Shown in pieces: positions 32,200 through 41,177 of a stretch of DNA of 64,000 nt. This DNA comes from CAVROP01 sp050008495. GTDB lineage: Bacteria; Acidobacteriota; Terriglobia; UBA7540. A program made the position numbers and the translations under genes. The DNA lies in NCBI GenBank assembly GCA_050008495.1, contig JBEKMN010000004.1:124001-188000 (forward strand). Direction: 5' to 3'. How positions within the stretch are numbered: position 1 is the stretch's first letter; the number at the start of each line of letters is the position of its first letter. The notes below the pieces were generated by a model. It searched no databases, was not told the DNA's origin, and saw only the letters and a program-made list of their open reading frames with translations.

Positions 32200-34890
32200 T
32201 CATGGGGCCGACGGACGGAATGTCATCACCCGCAAGCTACCGCCCATCTCGACCGTGGTTGCGCCGTCAACGTCGGGGCGGAACACACGAATCCCCTGGT
32301 CTCTCAGGCGCGCCAGGGTTTCGGCGCCGGGGAGGTTGCCGAAATCGTTCGATCCGCCGCTGATCAAGGCTACGCGCGGATTAACGCGGGCCAGGAATTC
32401 CCTGCTACTGGAAGAATTCGAACCATGGTGGGCCACTTTCAGTACGAGGCTATCCAGGCCTTGCCGGGAGGCCAGCAGTTCGCGTTCAGCCTTGGCGGTG
32501 ATGTCCCCTGTTAAAAGCACGCTGCCGCCCGCGTAAGAGACGCGCAGAACCAGGGAATCGTCATTGGAAGGCGAAGCTGGGGGCTGGCTCGAGCGCTCGG
32601 GCCATAAGACCTGCACGGTCGCCGCGCCGCGCTCCAGTTCATCACCCGCCGCCGGCGTACGTTCCACCACACGCTTCGCTCGCAACGTTTGCAGCAATTC
32701 CCAATAATCCTGGGTCGAACCGTTTCTGGCGTGCCAGAACTCGCCGATCCGGAAGTTCCTCGCAACCGCAGACAGTCCGCCCAGGTGGTCCTCGTGGGGA
32801 ACAGAAAGCACCACGATGTCGAGCTTCTTGATTCCTCGTGACCACAAGTAGGGCGAAACGATGTCTTCGCCGGGGTCCCAAAGCCGGCCCGCCAGTGCGC
32901 CCTCGCTGGCGCCGCGTTGCCTGCTGCCGGAGCCGTCCACCAGCATTGTGGTTCTGTCCGGCAGCACCACCAAGAGTGACTCGCCTTGGCCGCAGTCAAG
33001 TGCCGTGACCTCCAGCATTCCTGTGGGAAGGCGGGGAGGAAACGGGTGAGTGGCGACCAGCACGGTCATCACTCCCAGACCTGCCAGCGAAAGACGGAAG
33101 GCCCAGGCATGTAATTTTACCGCTTGCCAGTATCGTAGCTGATCTTCATAGTCTACAATGTTCGGTAGCTTGCCGAGTGCCAGTGCCGCAGCGAGAATGA
33201 AAAGCACAAAACCGCAGCTCACCCAAAGCGGCGGGTTGGGCACTCGGAACGAGAGCCATGGCGGAAGATGCGGAAGCTCCGTCAGGGCAAACAGTCCCGC
33301 CATGATCACTGCCAGCGCCTTGGCAGGCCAAACCGCGAGCGCCGGAATCACAGCCCCCAGCAGGACGGTCGGAACGGCGAGGGCCAAGAGCAACGTCATC
33401 AGAGGGATCGCCAAAGCGTTGAGGCCGATGCCCGCCACGGCGACCCGGTGGAACGTCGTCGCCATGGGCAACACAAGGCCGACTTGCAGGAGCACCGAGA
33501 ACACCAGGATGCTGGCCGTCCAGAGGAGGAGCCGAGCCGGGATCGTCACCAGGGCGCTGGCCAAAGCGCGATGCTGGTCGAGGAATCGGGAACGCAATCT
33601 CAGCCAGACAATCATGGCGCGCAAGTCCAGGCGGAATTGCGCCAAGCGGGGCGCGAGATAAGCATCCAGTGACATCCCTTCCAGCCCCCTCAAAGCGCTC
33701 TGGTAGGGCTCCGTTGTCCCTCCTAAGATGGGTATGACGAGCCCCGCAATGAGCAATGCGGCAAAGAAGGAAAGCTGAAACCCCGACTCGAGGAGCCAAG
33801 CCGGACGCCAGAGCAGCAGGACCAGTGCGGCCAGACCGATCGCGTTCAGCGTGGGACGCTCGCGGTGAAGCAGCCGCGCCAGCAAGTAAAGCGAAATCAT
33901 CAAGGTGGCGCGCAAGGTGGGAGCGCGCTGCTCAACCAGGAGAGCGTAGAACAGAAGGAGTGCCAGGACGATCCAGTGCCTTGTCGATTCGCCGAGCGGA
34001 AGCAAGCGCAGCAGCCAGGTCGCCAGCAAGGCGAGCAATCCGACGTGAAGGCCCGCGATAACCAGCAGATGATAGAGCCCCGTTTTGCGAAAACTCTCGA
34101 TGGTCTGGGAGTCCAGCGAGGACCGATCGCCGAGCAGGACTGCCTTGAGCACCGACCCACACCGCCCCTGGGCCGACCAGCGCGGGTAAAGCTCGTCAAT
34201 GGAGTGGAGCAGCCTGCTCCGAATCTGTTCGGGCAGCGTCGAAATCCCGCGATGGTCCAATCCTGGAAGCCTTTCAACCAAACGGGGATCCCTGAGCGTC
34301 CCAACCCAGTAAATATCCTCGGTGGATTCCATCCAGCGGCGAAAGTCGAAACTGCCGGGATTCTGGTAAATCCGCGGCTTGCGCAGGCGCACCGTCACTC
34401 GAACCGCCTCCCCATAGTTAAGTCGTAGTCCGTCCAGGAACGCCCACGATTCTGCGCGCTCTGATCCCTCGACGCGCAATCTTACCTTCCCGGTCACGTC
34501 GTGAGAGACTGCACGGCTTTGGGCGCGCTCCGTTTCAAGGTCGAATTGAAGCCCGTAGTCAGTGCGGAGGGGCGTAGAGACGATATGGCCCTCGAGGCGA
34601 ATCGGTTCTTGCAGGTCAAAGCCCCGCGCTGCGAGTTCGCTGACATGACTGGGCGGGAAGCGGTATGCGAACAAGCAACTCGCGGACGCGCCGGCGCCCA
34701 GGAACCCAAGCAGCGCGAGGAGCAGGGAGACTCGCTCCCGGCCGGCGCGTAGACCGAGCAGTCCGGCCAGCAGGCAAGCTCCCGCGCAAATTGGGAGCCC
34801 GGCGGCCGCCAGGCTGCCGGCGTGAACCGAACCTACCAGAAGCATCCCCAGCGCGAAACTGGCCGTCATGAGGAGCAGGGGACTCCTCAT
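32200..34890 (-). CDS. comEC: ComEC/Rec2-family DNA uptake channel protein
   Basis: 896 residues from ATG 34890. N-terminal membrane helices and an OB-like domain are followed by the ComEC Competence domain ('RFRKTGLYHLLVIAGLHVGL' region, with 'HLLVIAGLHVGLLALLATWL') and a C-terminal metallo-beta-lactamase-like domain ('VVLSVPHEDHLGGLSAVARN', 'LVLKVAHHGSNSSSSREFL'). ComEC forms the inner-membrane channel for single-stranded DNA in natural transformation; pilT at 56.7 kb is compatible. Oddity: the first His of the HxHxDH motif is Val (VPHEDH). Full length and uninterrupted. Confidence 0.92.
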   Translation of the reverse strand: MRSPLLLMTASFALGMLLVGSVHAGSLAAAGLPICAGACLLAGLLGLRAGRERVSLLLALLGFLGAGASASCLFAYRFPPSHVSELAARGFDLQEPIRLEGHIVSTPLRTDYGLQFDLETERAQSRAVSHDVTGKVRLRVEGSERAESWAFLDGLRLNYGEAVRVTVRLRKPRIYQNPGSFDFRRWMESTEDIYWVGTLRDPRLVERLPGLDHRGISTLPEQIRSRLLHSIDELYPRWSAQGRCGSVLKAVLLGDRSSLDSQTIESFRKTGLYHLLVIAGLHVGLLALLATWLLRLLPLGESTRHWIVLALLLFYALLVEQRAPTLRATLMISLYLLARLLHRERPTLNAIGLAALVLLLWRPAWLLESGFQLSFFAALLIAGLVIPILGGTTEPYQSALRGLEGMSLDAYLAPRLAQFRLDLRAMIVWLRLRSRFLDQHRALASALVTIPARLLLWTASILVFSVLLQVGLVLPMATTFHRVAVAGIGLNALAIPLMTLLLALAVPTVLLGAVIPALAVWPAKALAVIMAGLFALTELPHLPPWLSFRVPNPPLWVSCGFVLFILAAALALGKLPNIVDYEDQLRYWQAVKLHAWAFRLSLAGLGVMTVLVATHPFPPRLPTGMLEVTALDCGQGESLLVVLPDRTTMLVDGSGSRQRGASEGALAGRLWDPGEDIVSPYLWSRGIKKLDIVVLSVPHEDHLGGLSAVARNFRIGEFWHARNGSTQDYWELLQTLRAKRVVERTPAAGDELERGAATVQVLWPERSSQPPASPSNDDSLVLRVSYAGGSVLLTGDITAKAERELLASRQGLDSLVLKVAHHGSNSSSSREFLARVNPRVALISGGSNDFGNLPGAETLARLRDQGIRVFRPDVDGATTVEMGGSLRVMTFRPSAP

Positions 34891-35041
34891 GCGGGCCGTA
34901 TTACCCTCTGCGGTTCCAGTCGCTAGCACTTCTGTTAATTCGGAGCGCGGCAGGAGCTACCCTTGCGGCTGCCCAGGGGAGCCGCGGGGCCGCGCCTGCA
35001 ACGCGCGCGATTGCGCTTTCAAAACGTCTGGACGGTGATTG

Positions 35042-35539
35042 CTACTCCACGTACGCCGACTTCACGTAATCCCGGCTCTTCCCTTCCTTGTGGCAGTTCC
35101 AGCAGTCGCTCATACTCTTCAAGCTTGGTTTCTCATCGCTGCCCGGGAAGACTTCAAAGCCCCAGCCGCCGGTATCGGCATAAAGCTTGGCGCTCTTCTT
35201 CATCACGTAGACGGCCTTGTGATTGGGACGAGGCTCGATGGCGCCCATCGAATTGCTGGTGTCAAACAGTTCGAGCACGAGCATGGAACCGTCGGGAAAC
35301 AGCTTGTTCTTGGAGAGCGCGGGCCAGCCGGTGTCATTGACATAAACGTTGTGGAGGCCGCCGAATTTATCGAACAGTTTGTTCTGATTGCTGAAAACGA
35401 CCATCGACTTGACGTGCCGCCAATGGCGGAAATCGCTGGGATAAGCAATGGCGGGTTTCTTCGGAGCCTGAGCGATCAAAGTCCCCAGGCTCACCACCAC
35501 CGCGACGGCTAAAAGCAGAATCCTGGTGCGGGTTGTCAT
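35042..35539 (-). CDS. Cytochrome P460-family protein
   Basis: 165 residues from ATG 35539. The signal peptide is 'ILLLAVAVVVSLGTLIAQA'. The P460 domain begins 'YPSDFRHWRHVKSMVVFSNQ', includes 'HNVYVNDTGWPALSKNK', and ends with the c-type heme motif CxxCH in 'SDCWNCHKEGKSRDYV'. Family members are periplasmic heme proteins, some oxidising hydroxylamine; many environmental homologues have unknown activity. Single gene. Confidence 0.87.
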   Translation of the reverse strand: MTTRTRILLLAVAVVVSLGTLIAQAPKKPAIAYPSDFRHWRHVKSMVVFSNQNKLFDKFGGLHNVYVNDTGWPALSKNKLFPDGSMLVLELFDTSNSMGAIEPRPNHKAVYVMKKSAKLYADTGGWGFEVFPGSDEKPSLKSMSDCWNCHKEGKSRDYVKSAYVE

Positions 35540-35720
35540 GGGGAGATACCTCCTGATGCTGCGCTCACATAGGTAATCGACCTCGACAAAGACTACCGAT
35601 TGCTGGCCCACATTCTACTCGAAGAGTTTCGAGTGTCCAGTGGAAAATTCGCCTGCGGCAAATGCCAGCCGAAACAGGCAGGCGGGTGGCGCGGATACGC
35701 CAACAGACGGGGCGCCGGTG

Positions 35721-37064
35721 CTATCCGCTGCGCGCCAGCCTGGCCAGGGCCTCAATGTGGTAGGTCTGGGGGAAGAGGTCGAACAATTCCAGGGACTCCA
35801 AATGGTAGCCGTACGCGGCGAGGGCCTTGAGGTCGCGAGCCAAGGTTGGTGGGCTACAGGAGAGGTAATGCATCCGGCGCGGGCGGAGCGCGGCCAGGAG
35901 CTTCAGCGAGCCGGCATCGACCCCGGCGCGCGGCGGGTCCATCACCACCAGATCGGGCTCCACCTGGGCGAAGCGGCGCAGAAAATCGTAGGTGGTCTCA
36001 CCGGCGGCAAACAGGTTCGAGAGGCCATGCGCTTCCGCATTGGCCTTCAGGTCCGCGGCCGCGATGGGATTCGCCTCCGCCGCCACCACGCGCTGGAAGC
36101 TCCGCGCCAGCGGCAATGAAAACAGTCCCACTCCCGCATAGAGGTCCAGAGCGAGATCACCCTTCTGACCACCCGTCACCGACTCGACGAGTGCGGGCGT
36201 AAGGAAGCGGGAGACCTGGAAGAATGAGCCTGGGCTGACGCGATAACGAAAGCCGCCCACAGTGTAATGCAGCGCGGGCTTGCCCAGCACGCGGGTTCGG
36301 CTCGCTGTGGGGCCGGCAGCCTGCCCCGACCTGTCGGGGTCTCGCCCGCTGTCGAGGGAGCGTCCCGCTCCCGCCCTGCCAGAATCGAGCGCCACGCAGA
36401 CGGCTCCGGGGATTCTCTCCAACAAGTTTTGCGCAAACTGTTCGGCCACGGTTGCACCACCCTCAATTTGCAGGGTGATCATCACTTCCTCATCCCGATC
36501 GTCAGCCACTACGTCAATTTCCCGAAGGCCCGCAAGCCCTGCAGCCCACTCCGGCCGGCGCAGTTCTTCCAGCACCGCATTCAAGCGCGGCGACACGATC
36601 AGGCAAGCGTCCAGCGGATGGACTCGATGCGACTGCGCCTCGAAGAAACCCAATTCGACTCGGCCGCCGGGATACTGCGCAAGCTTGAACTGCGCCTGGT
36701 TGCGATAGTTCCAGAGCGGGCCGGAGCGCAGCGGAATGTCTCCCTTCCAGTCGATGCCTCCTAACCGCCGCAGCGTTTCGCGCAGGATTTCCTGCTTGCT
36801 GGCGGATTGGAGTTCCGCTCCGAGGTGTTGGTATTGGCAGCCGCCGCAGCGGCCGAAATAAGGGCAGGGCGGACCGACGCGCTGAGGAGAGGCCTGCAAA
36901 ATCCGTAGAGGCCGGGCATGGGTGACTCCCTTGGCGGTGCGGACCTCGTCCACTTCGGCGCGTTCACCCGGCAGGACGCGCGGAACCAGAACCGTACGGC
37001 CCGCGTGGTGGCCCAGGGCATCGCCACCGTAGACCAACTTGGTGGGGGTAAGTTCGAAGGACAT
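35721..37064 (-). CDS. rlmD: 23S rRNA (uracil-5)-methyltransferase, RlmD/TrmA family
   Basis: 447 residues. An N-terminal TRAM-like domain is followed by the [4Fe-4S] cysteines 'CPYFGRCGGCQYQH' and a distal Cys in 'DACLIVSPRL', a SAM domain ('LALDLYAGVGLFSLPLARSF') and the catalytic Cys in 'MHYLSCSPPTLARDLKAL'. It methylates a specific uridine of 23S rRNA. Between 'VCVALDSG' and 'TRVLGKPALHY' about 30 Gly/Arg/Ser-rich residues are encoded by a GC-rich palindromic repeat (36303-36385), absent from the usual family length. Confidence 0.9.
   Translation of the reverse strand: MSFELTPTKLVYGGDALGHHAGRTVLVPRVLPGERAEVDEVRTAKGVTHARPLRILQASPQRVGPPCPYFGRCGGCQYQHLGAELQSASKQEILRETLRRLGGIDWKGDIPLRSGPLWNYRNQAQFKLAQYPGGRVELGFFEAQSHRVHPLDACLIVSPRLNAVLEELRRPEWAAGLAGLREIDVVADDRDEEVMITLQIEGGATVAEQFAQNLLERIPGAVCVALDSGRAGAGRSLDSGRDPDRSGQAAGPTASRTRVLGKPALHYTVGGFRYRVSPGSFFQVSRFLTPALVESVTGGQKGDLALDLYAGVGLFSLPLARSFQRVVAAEANPIAAADLKANAEAHGLSNLFAAGETTYDFLRRFAQVEPDLVVMDPPRAGVDAGSLKLLAALRPRRMHYLSCSPPTLARDLKALAAYGYHLESLELFDLFPQTYHIEALARLARSG
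36303..36385. repeat. GC-rich palindromic repeat inside rlmD
   Basis: GCCGGCAGCCTGCCCCGACCTGTCGGGGTC followed by CTGTCGAGGGAGCGTCCCGCTCCC, members of the same family as 20621-20714 and 50974-51055. It is read in frame through the methyltransferase gene. Confidence 0.8.
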
Positions 37065-37160
37065 GGTCCGTTGTCAGTGGTCCGTTGTCCGTTGTCAGTA
37101 GTCCGTGGTCAGTTGCTCGCACTCGAGCCGCAGGCACTGAACAACGGACAACGGACATCC
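37065..37160. repeat. 'GGTCCGTTGTCAGT' repeat
   Basis: GGTCCGTTGTCAGTGGTCCGTTGTCCGTTGTCAGTAGTCC with the complementary CAACGGACAACGGAC at about 37141-37155. Between rlmD and the hypothetical gene. Confidence 0.85.
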
Positions 37161-37864
37161 TACATGTAAAACAAACTTAACCTTGGAATCTCGTAATGCT
37201 CCATCAGGCATCGCTTGCGGAACTGCCGCTCCAGCGATTCGATTTGCGGCCCGGTCATTTTCCGGCGATAGGGCCCCAGGCCGCGTTCAACCTGTTCCTG
37301 GATTCCGGCCATGCGTTCCACGGAAGCGGCGCGGGTGAGACAAGCCGTCAGCTTGGCCTCCACAGCCGTCAGGCGTATTTCCAGTCCTTCCAGATTGGCC
37401 AGCAGCTTGGCGGGGTCCTCGGCGGACATGCCGTGAAGTTCCGGCGCTATGGCAGCCAGGTCTTCCGCGAGCACCTGTTGCCCCTCGGCGCGAGCCTTTC
37501 TCGATGCCGACTCCAGACTCTGCGCGTTGCCGCTCAGGAAACGGACGATTTCTTCCGCAGTAAAAGGAGGAGGCGGATCTTTGCGCCCGACGCTCTGGAC
37601 CTCGCCCGCCTGCGCCTCTTCGGCGGCGCGCAGAACCTCCTGGGTGCAGTACGCCAGGGCGTTGACCGTTCTGTATTTTCGCTGGCGTGCCTGGTACTTT
37701 TCGAAAGCACGCGCGATACCCGTCAGCACGGCCTGGAGCGGAAGGCCGGCGTCTTTCCAGGATTCAATTAAGGCCCAATCGAGAGGCGAAAGGAGTGTCC
37801 GCGCGCCACGGCATTTCTGGTAGCACTCTTCGATTTCGGTGAAGTAGTTGAAATAATTTTCCAA
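37160..37864 (-). CDS. Conserved hypothetical helical protein in the coaX cluster
   Basis: 234 residues from TTG 37864. The N-terminal globular part is 'YFTEIEECYQKCRGARTLLS', 'LDWALIESWKDAGLPLQAVL' and 'RKYRTVNALAYCTQEVLRAA'. A Pro-rich linker ('RKDPPPPFTAEEIVRFLSG') and a long helical, probably coiled-coil C-terminus follow, ending 'MEHYEIPRLSLFY'. No catalytic motif is seen and I cannot name a family. It is co-oriented with nadC, birA and coaX, so may belong to that operon. The repeats flanking it on both sides leave the ORF intact. Confidence 0.68.
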   Translation of the reverse strand: MENYFNYFTEIEECYQKCRGARTLLSPLDWALIESWKDAGLPLQAVLTGIARAFEKYQARQRKYRTVNALAYCTQEVLRAAEEAQAGEVQSVGRKDPPPPFTAEEIVRFLSGNAQSLESASRKARAEGQQVLAEDLAAIAPELHGMSAEDPAKLLANLEGLEIRLTAVEAKLTACLTRAASVERMAGIQEQVERGLGPYRRKMTGPQIESLERQFRKRCLMEHYEIPRLSLFYM

Positions 37865-38005
37865 CTTGGTCAGTGGTCCGTTGTCAGTGGTCCGTTGTCC
37901 GTAGTTCGGTTGGCAATGGATGACCCGCCGTCACAACAGGCCGCCGAGTCATTCCGACGACGATGCAACGGACTACTGACAACGGACGACGGACGACTGA
38001 CGACC
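37865..38005. repeat. 'GGTCCGTTGTCAGT' repeat with long inverted arms
   Basis: GTCAGTGGTCCGTTGTCAGTGGTCCGTTGTCCGTAG at the left and ACTACTGACAACGGACGACGGAC at the right enclose GATGACCCGCCGTCACAACAGGCCGCCGAGTC. A near-identical copy including the core lies at 38795-38945. Confidence 0.9.
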
Positions 38006-38007
38006 GA

Positions 38008-38787
38008 TTACTTCTTTCTATTCCGCTCGTAAATGATCCGCAAGCCTTCGAGCGTAAGCCAGGGCTCGACGGGAGGCTTGTATTTTGAGGCGCCGGCCAC
38101 CAGCGACGCCTGGCCGCCGGTGGCGACGACCGTGGTCTTCTTGCCGAGCACCTGGCAGAGGCGGTCGAGGATCCCATCGACTAAGCCCACCGCGCCATAA
38201 AAGAGTCCGGACTGCATGCTCGCCACGGTATTGGTTCCGATTACACGCTGCGGCTCGCGGATCTCCACGCGGGGCAGTTTGGCGGCGTGCTCGAAGAGCG
38301 CATCCGCTGAAATACCCAGGCCGGGCGCGATGGCGCCGCCTAAATACTCCCCTTTCTCGGAGACCACGTCGAAGGTGATGGCGGTGCCGAAGTCCAGCAC
38401 TATGCAAGGGCCGCCGTATTTTTCGAAGGCGGCGACGGCGTCGGCGATGCGGTCCGCCCCCACTTCTTGCGGATTGTCGTAGTGGATGGCCATTCCGGTG
38501 CGCGTGCCGGGAGTCAGGAAGAGGGGCTTGAGGTGAAAGTATTTCCGAGCCATTTCCTCCAGGACGCCGTTTAACGTCGGAACTACGCTGGCCGCCATGA
38601 TGTCCTTGATCTGTTCCGCCTGGATGCCGTCCAGCATGAAAAGGTTCCGGGTCAGGATGCCGTATTCATCCGCGGTCTGCGACTTGTCGGTCTTCAGCCG
38701 CCACTGGGCGCGCAGGTCCTTTCCCTCGAAGACGCCCAGAACCGTGTTGGTATTTCCTACGTCGATAACAAGTAAGTTTTCAGTCAT
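38008..38787 (-). CDS. coaX: Type III pantothenate kinase
   Basis: 259 residues. Phosphorylates pantothenate in the first step of CoA synthesis. Motifs: 'LLVIDVGNTNTVLGVFEGKD' at the N-terminus, 'VGADRIADAVAAFEKYGGPC', 'IVLDFGTAITFDVVSEKGEY' and 'GGAIAPGLGISADALFEHAA'. Normal length. It lies between repeats; birA is upstream in the same orientation. Confidence 0.95.
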   Translation of the reverse strand: MTENLLVIDVGNTNTVLGVFEGKDLRAQWRLKTDKSQTADEYGILTRNLFMLDGIQAEQIKDIMAASVVPTLNGVLEEMARKYFHLKPLFLTPGTRTGMAIHYDNPQEVGADRIADAVAAFEKYGGPCIVLDFGTAITFDVVSEKGEYLGGAIAPGLGISADALFEHAAKLPRVEIREPQRVIGTNTVASMQSGLFYGAVGLVDGILDRLCQVLGKKTTVVATGGQASLVAGASKYKPPVEPWLTLEGLRIIYERNRKK

Positions 38788-38794
38788 CAGTTTT

Positions 38795-38945
38795 CAGTTA
38801 ACAGTTGACAGTGGCCCGTTGTCCGTTGTCAGTGGTCCGTTGTCCGTAGGCCGGTTGGCGATGGATGGCCCGCCGTCACAACGGGCCGCCGAGTCATTCC
38901 GACGACGACGCTACGGACTACTGACAACGGACAACTGACGACGGA
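38795..38945. repeat. 'GGTCCGTTGTCAGT' repeat, second long copy
   Basis: Nearly the same palindrome as 37865-38005, with core GATGGCCCGCCGTCACAACGGGCCGCCGAGTC. It fills the birA-coaX gap. Confidence 0.9.
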
Positions 38946-39938
38946 TTACTTCACTTCCGCCACCTCTCCCGCCACCAACGCCTCTTCTCGTCCGTCGTCA
39001 TAGCGCACCCGAAGGGCGCCGCTGGGGTCGACGCCGAGGGTGGTGGCCAGGGATTCGGCCTCGCGGCTCACGATCCGGATGCGCTTCCCGCAGGCATAGG
39101 AGGAGGCGGAGGCCCAACGCTCGGCGATGGCCGCGCTTCCCTTCTCGAGTAGCAAGTGGTAATGCCTCTCCAGTTCTTTCAGCAGAGCAACACAGATCTG
39201 AACGCGCGACCAGGGCCGCTGGCTTTCGATGCGCAGCGAAGTAGCGATGCGCTTCAATGCGGCAGACATCTCGCTGTGATTGACGTTGATCCCAATCCCC
39301 AGCACGACGGCGTGCAGCCGCCCCAGTTCGGCATTCATTTCCGTCAGGATCCCGGCAACTTTTTTCCCATTCACCAGTAAATCGTTGGGCCAGCGGATGT
39401 CTACGCTCAGTCCCGTCAGAGCGCTCGCGGCCTGTTGAGTCGCCACGCCGGCCATCAGGGTAAGAATGGGAGCCGCCGCCGGTGAGAAAGGCGGACGAAG
39501 TATCACGGAGAGATATATCCCGCTGGATTTTTCCGAGTACCACTCGCGGCCAAAGCGGCCGCGGCCGGCCGTCTGTTCTTCGGCCACCACCACCGTCCCG
39601 TGCGCCGCGCCTTCCTGCGCCAGGACCATGGCTGCGGTGTTCGTAGAGTCAATCCGGAAGTGGTGGTTAATGGCGTGGCCGATCTCACTGCCTCCCAATT
39701 CGCCTTGGATCAAGCTGGGCACGAGGATGTCCGGCATCTTCACAAGCTGATAGCCGGCGCCCATGTGGCCCTTGATCTCCACGCCCAGCCCGCGCAGCCT
39801 GTTCACCCACTGGCTGACCACAAAACGCGTCACGCCGACTTGCGAGGCAATCTTCGGGCCCGGCACCACCACCGTGGCGTTCTTCACCAGCAACTCAATC
39901 ATCTTATCGATTTTGTGCTCGGTACTTGGCACAAGCAT
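38946..39938 (-). CDS. birA: Biotin--[acetyl-CoA-carboxylase] ligase / repressor BirA
   Basis: 330 residues. An N-terminal winged helix ('GPKIASQVGVTRFVVSQWVN') precedes the ligase domain with the biotinyl-AMP loop 'QTAGRGRFGREWYSEKSSGI' and 'VDIRWPNDLLVNGKKVAGIL', then a C-terminal SH3-like domain. It biotinylates the carboxyl carrier protein and, having an HTH, may also regulate biotin genes. Between nadC and coaX, a common acidobacterial order. Confidence 0.94.
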   Translation of the reverse strand: MLVPSTEHKIDKMIELLVKNATVVVPGPKIASQVGVTRFVVSQWVNRLRGLGVEIKGHMGAGYQLVKMPDILVPSLIQGELGGSEIGHAINHHFRIDSTNTAAMVLAQEGAAHGTVVVAEEQTAGRGRFGREWYSEKSSGIYLSVILRPPFSPAAAPILTLMAGVATQQAASALTGLSVDIRWPNDLLVNGKKVAGILTEMNAELGRLHAVVLGIGINVNHSEMSAALKRIATSLRIESQRPWSRVQICVALLKELERHYHLLLEKGSAAIAERWASASSYACGKRIRIVSREAESLATTLGVDPSGALRVRYDDGREEALVAGEVAEVK

Positions 39939-39959
39939 GAGTGGGGCTCTCCACCACCC

Positions 39960-39990
39960 CCGCCCCTCCTCAACGAGGAGGGGAGTTCTA
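39960..39990. repeat. 'CCCCTCCTCAACGAGGAGGGG' hairpin
   Basis: CCCCTCCTC-AAC-GAGGAGGGG preceded by CACCACCCCCG, between birA and nadC. The same hairpin plus its flanking CCACC is found inside valS at about 42020-42115. Confidence 0.9.
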
Positions 39991-40875
39991 CGCAGGGTCG
40001 ATGCGAAAGTTGATGTCCACGGCGGGAGCGGAGTGCGTCAGCGCTCCCACCGAAATATAGTCGACGCCCGTCTCGGCGTAGGCGCGGATGTTCGTGGCAT
40101 CGATTCCGCCCGAGACTTCCAAGCGAATGCGCCCCGTCGCGCGTTCCACGCACTGGCGGACTTCGTCGGGGGTCATGTTATCGAGCAGCACGCCGTCGGC
40201 GCCGCACTCGAGCGCTTCTTCCAGTTGAGCAAGGTTGGTCACTTCCACTTCGATATGGTAGCCTGCGGGGCGTTGCCGCTGGGCGTTCGTGACCGCAGCG
40301 CGGATGCCGCCGGTCAGTTTGAGGTGATTGTTCTTAATCAGGATTCCGTCGTCCAGGCGCAGGCGATGGTTTTGGCCGCCTCCCAGGCGGACGGCGTATT
40401 TCTGCAAGGTGCGAAGTCCCGGAGTGGTTTTGCGCGTATCCAGGAACTCGGCCCGGGTTCCCGCCAGTTCTTCTTTGAGCCGCCGCGCGTAGGTGGCCAC
40501 GCCGCTCAAATGCTGGAGGAAATTGAGCGCCACACGCTCGCCGGCCAGCAACGTGGCGGCCGGACCGCAGGCGCGCGACAACTCGGTCCCCGGGCGAACT
40601 TCCGTGCCGTCCTCGAGAGTGGGAATCCACTCCGCGGGTGGCCGGAGGACTTGAAACACCATCGCCGCTACGGGAAGCCCCGCGACAACCAGACCCTGCT
40701 TGCTGCGGAACGTCCCGCAAGCTAGCGCCTCGGGCGGCACTGTAACCGACGTCGTCAGGTCGCCTTGGCCAAGGTCCTCCGCCAGCGCCCGCTCAACCAA
40801 ATCGCGCAGTTCTGCGGAAGACAGGTCCGGCGGACCGGAAAGATTGCCTAGGTTGAGAGGACTGAGATAGCCCAT
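39988..40875 (-). CDS. nadC: Nicotinate-nucleotide diphosphorylase (carboxylating)
   Basis: 295 residues. Converts quinolinate and PRPP to nicotinate mononucleotide in NAD synthesis. Motifs: 'VERALAEDLGQGDLTTSVTV', 'ALNFLQHLSGVATYARRL', 'DTRKTTPGLRTLQKYAVRLG' and 'HRLRLDDGILIKNNHLKLTG', then 'EVEVTNLAQLEEALECGADG'. First gene of the nadC-birA-coaX set. The C-terminus is intact next to the hairpin at 39960-39990. Confidence 0.95.
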   Translation of the reverse strand: MGYLSPLNLGNLSGPPDLSSAELRDLVERALAEDLGQGDLTTSVTVPPEALACGTFRSKQGLVVAGLPVAAMVFQVLRPPAEWIPTLEDGTEVRPGTELSRACGPAATLLAGERVALNFLQHLSGVATYARRLKEELAGTRAEFLDTRKTTPGLRTLQKYAVRLGGGQNHRLRLDDGILIKNNHLKLTGGIRAAVTNAQRQRPAGYHIEVEVTNLAQLEEALECGADGVLLDNMTPDEVRQCVERATGRIRLEVSGGIDATNIRAYAETGVDYISVGALTHSAPAVDINFRIDPA

Positions 40876-40953
40876 CTTCCCTCACTCTTCGTCTCAGTAT
40901 CACCAGCTTGCAGCCGGCCTTTTCGCCACGTCGACGGCACTGCGCTGGCTGCT

Positions 40954-41177
40954 TCATCCCTTTAGCAGCTCGTCGACAGTCAACTCGGCATCCTTCATGA
41001 TCTGACGGAGCAGTCCTCTGCCCAAATCGCGCTTTCCGTGGATCGGAACGGTCGTCCTGCGACCGTCAGGATGGATGAACACGGCATGGCTTCCCGATTG
41101 CCGATCAATGTAAAGCCGTTCCTCGCCAGGACCGAGATCACTTTGCGGGCGTTGAGCGAAGGAAGCTTCGAGGTCAC
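40954..41177 (-). pseudogene. hicA: Frameshifted hicA mRNA interferase
   Basis: The minus strand from GTG 41177 reads 'TSKLPSLNARKVISVLARNG' then 'FTLI', after which the HicA sequence continues one frame over: 'RQSGSHAVFIHPDGRRTTVP' and 'LGRGLLRQIMKDAELTVDEL' to a TGA at 40954. HicA normally reads '...GFxxxRQxGSH...HPDGRRTTVP' in one frame. A single missing base near 41108 (ATC CGG reduced to ATCGG) explains the break. The catalytic His lies after the shift, so the toxin is probably inactive unless this is a sequencing error. The GTG overlaps the hicB stop. Confidence 0.8.

Noticed and set aside
37065..38945. Three spaced GTCCGTTGTCAGT repeat blocks considered as a CRISPR array
   Set aside because: Units are irregular, palindromic, separated by genes and lack uniform spacers. 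They are dispersed repeats.
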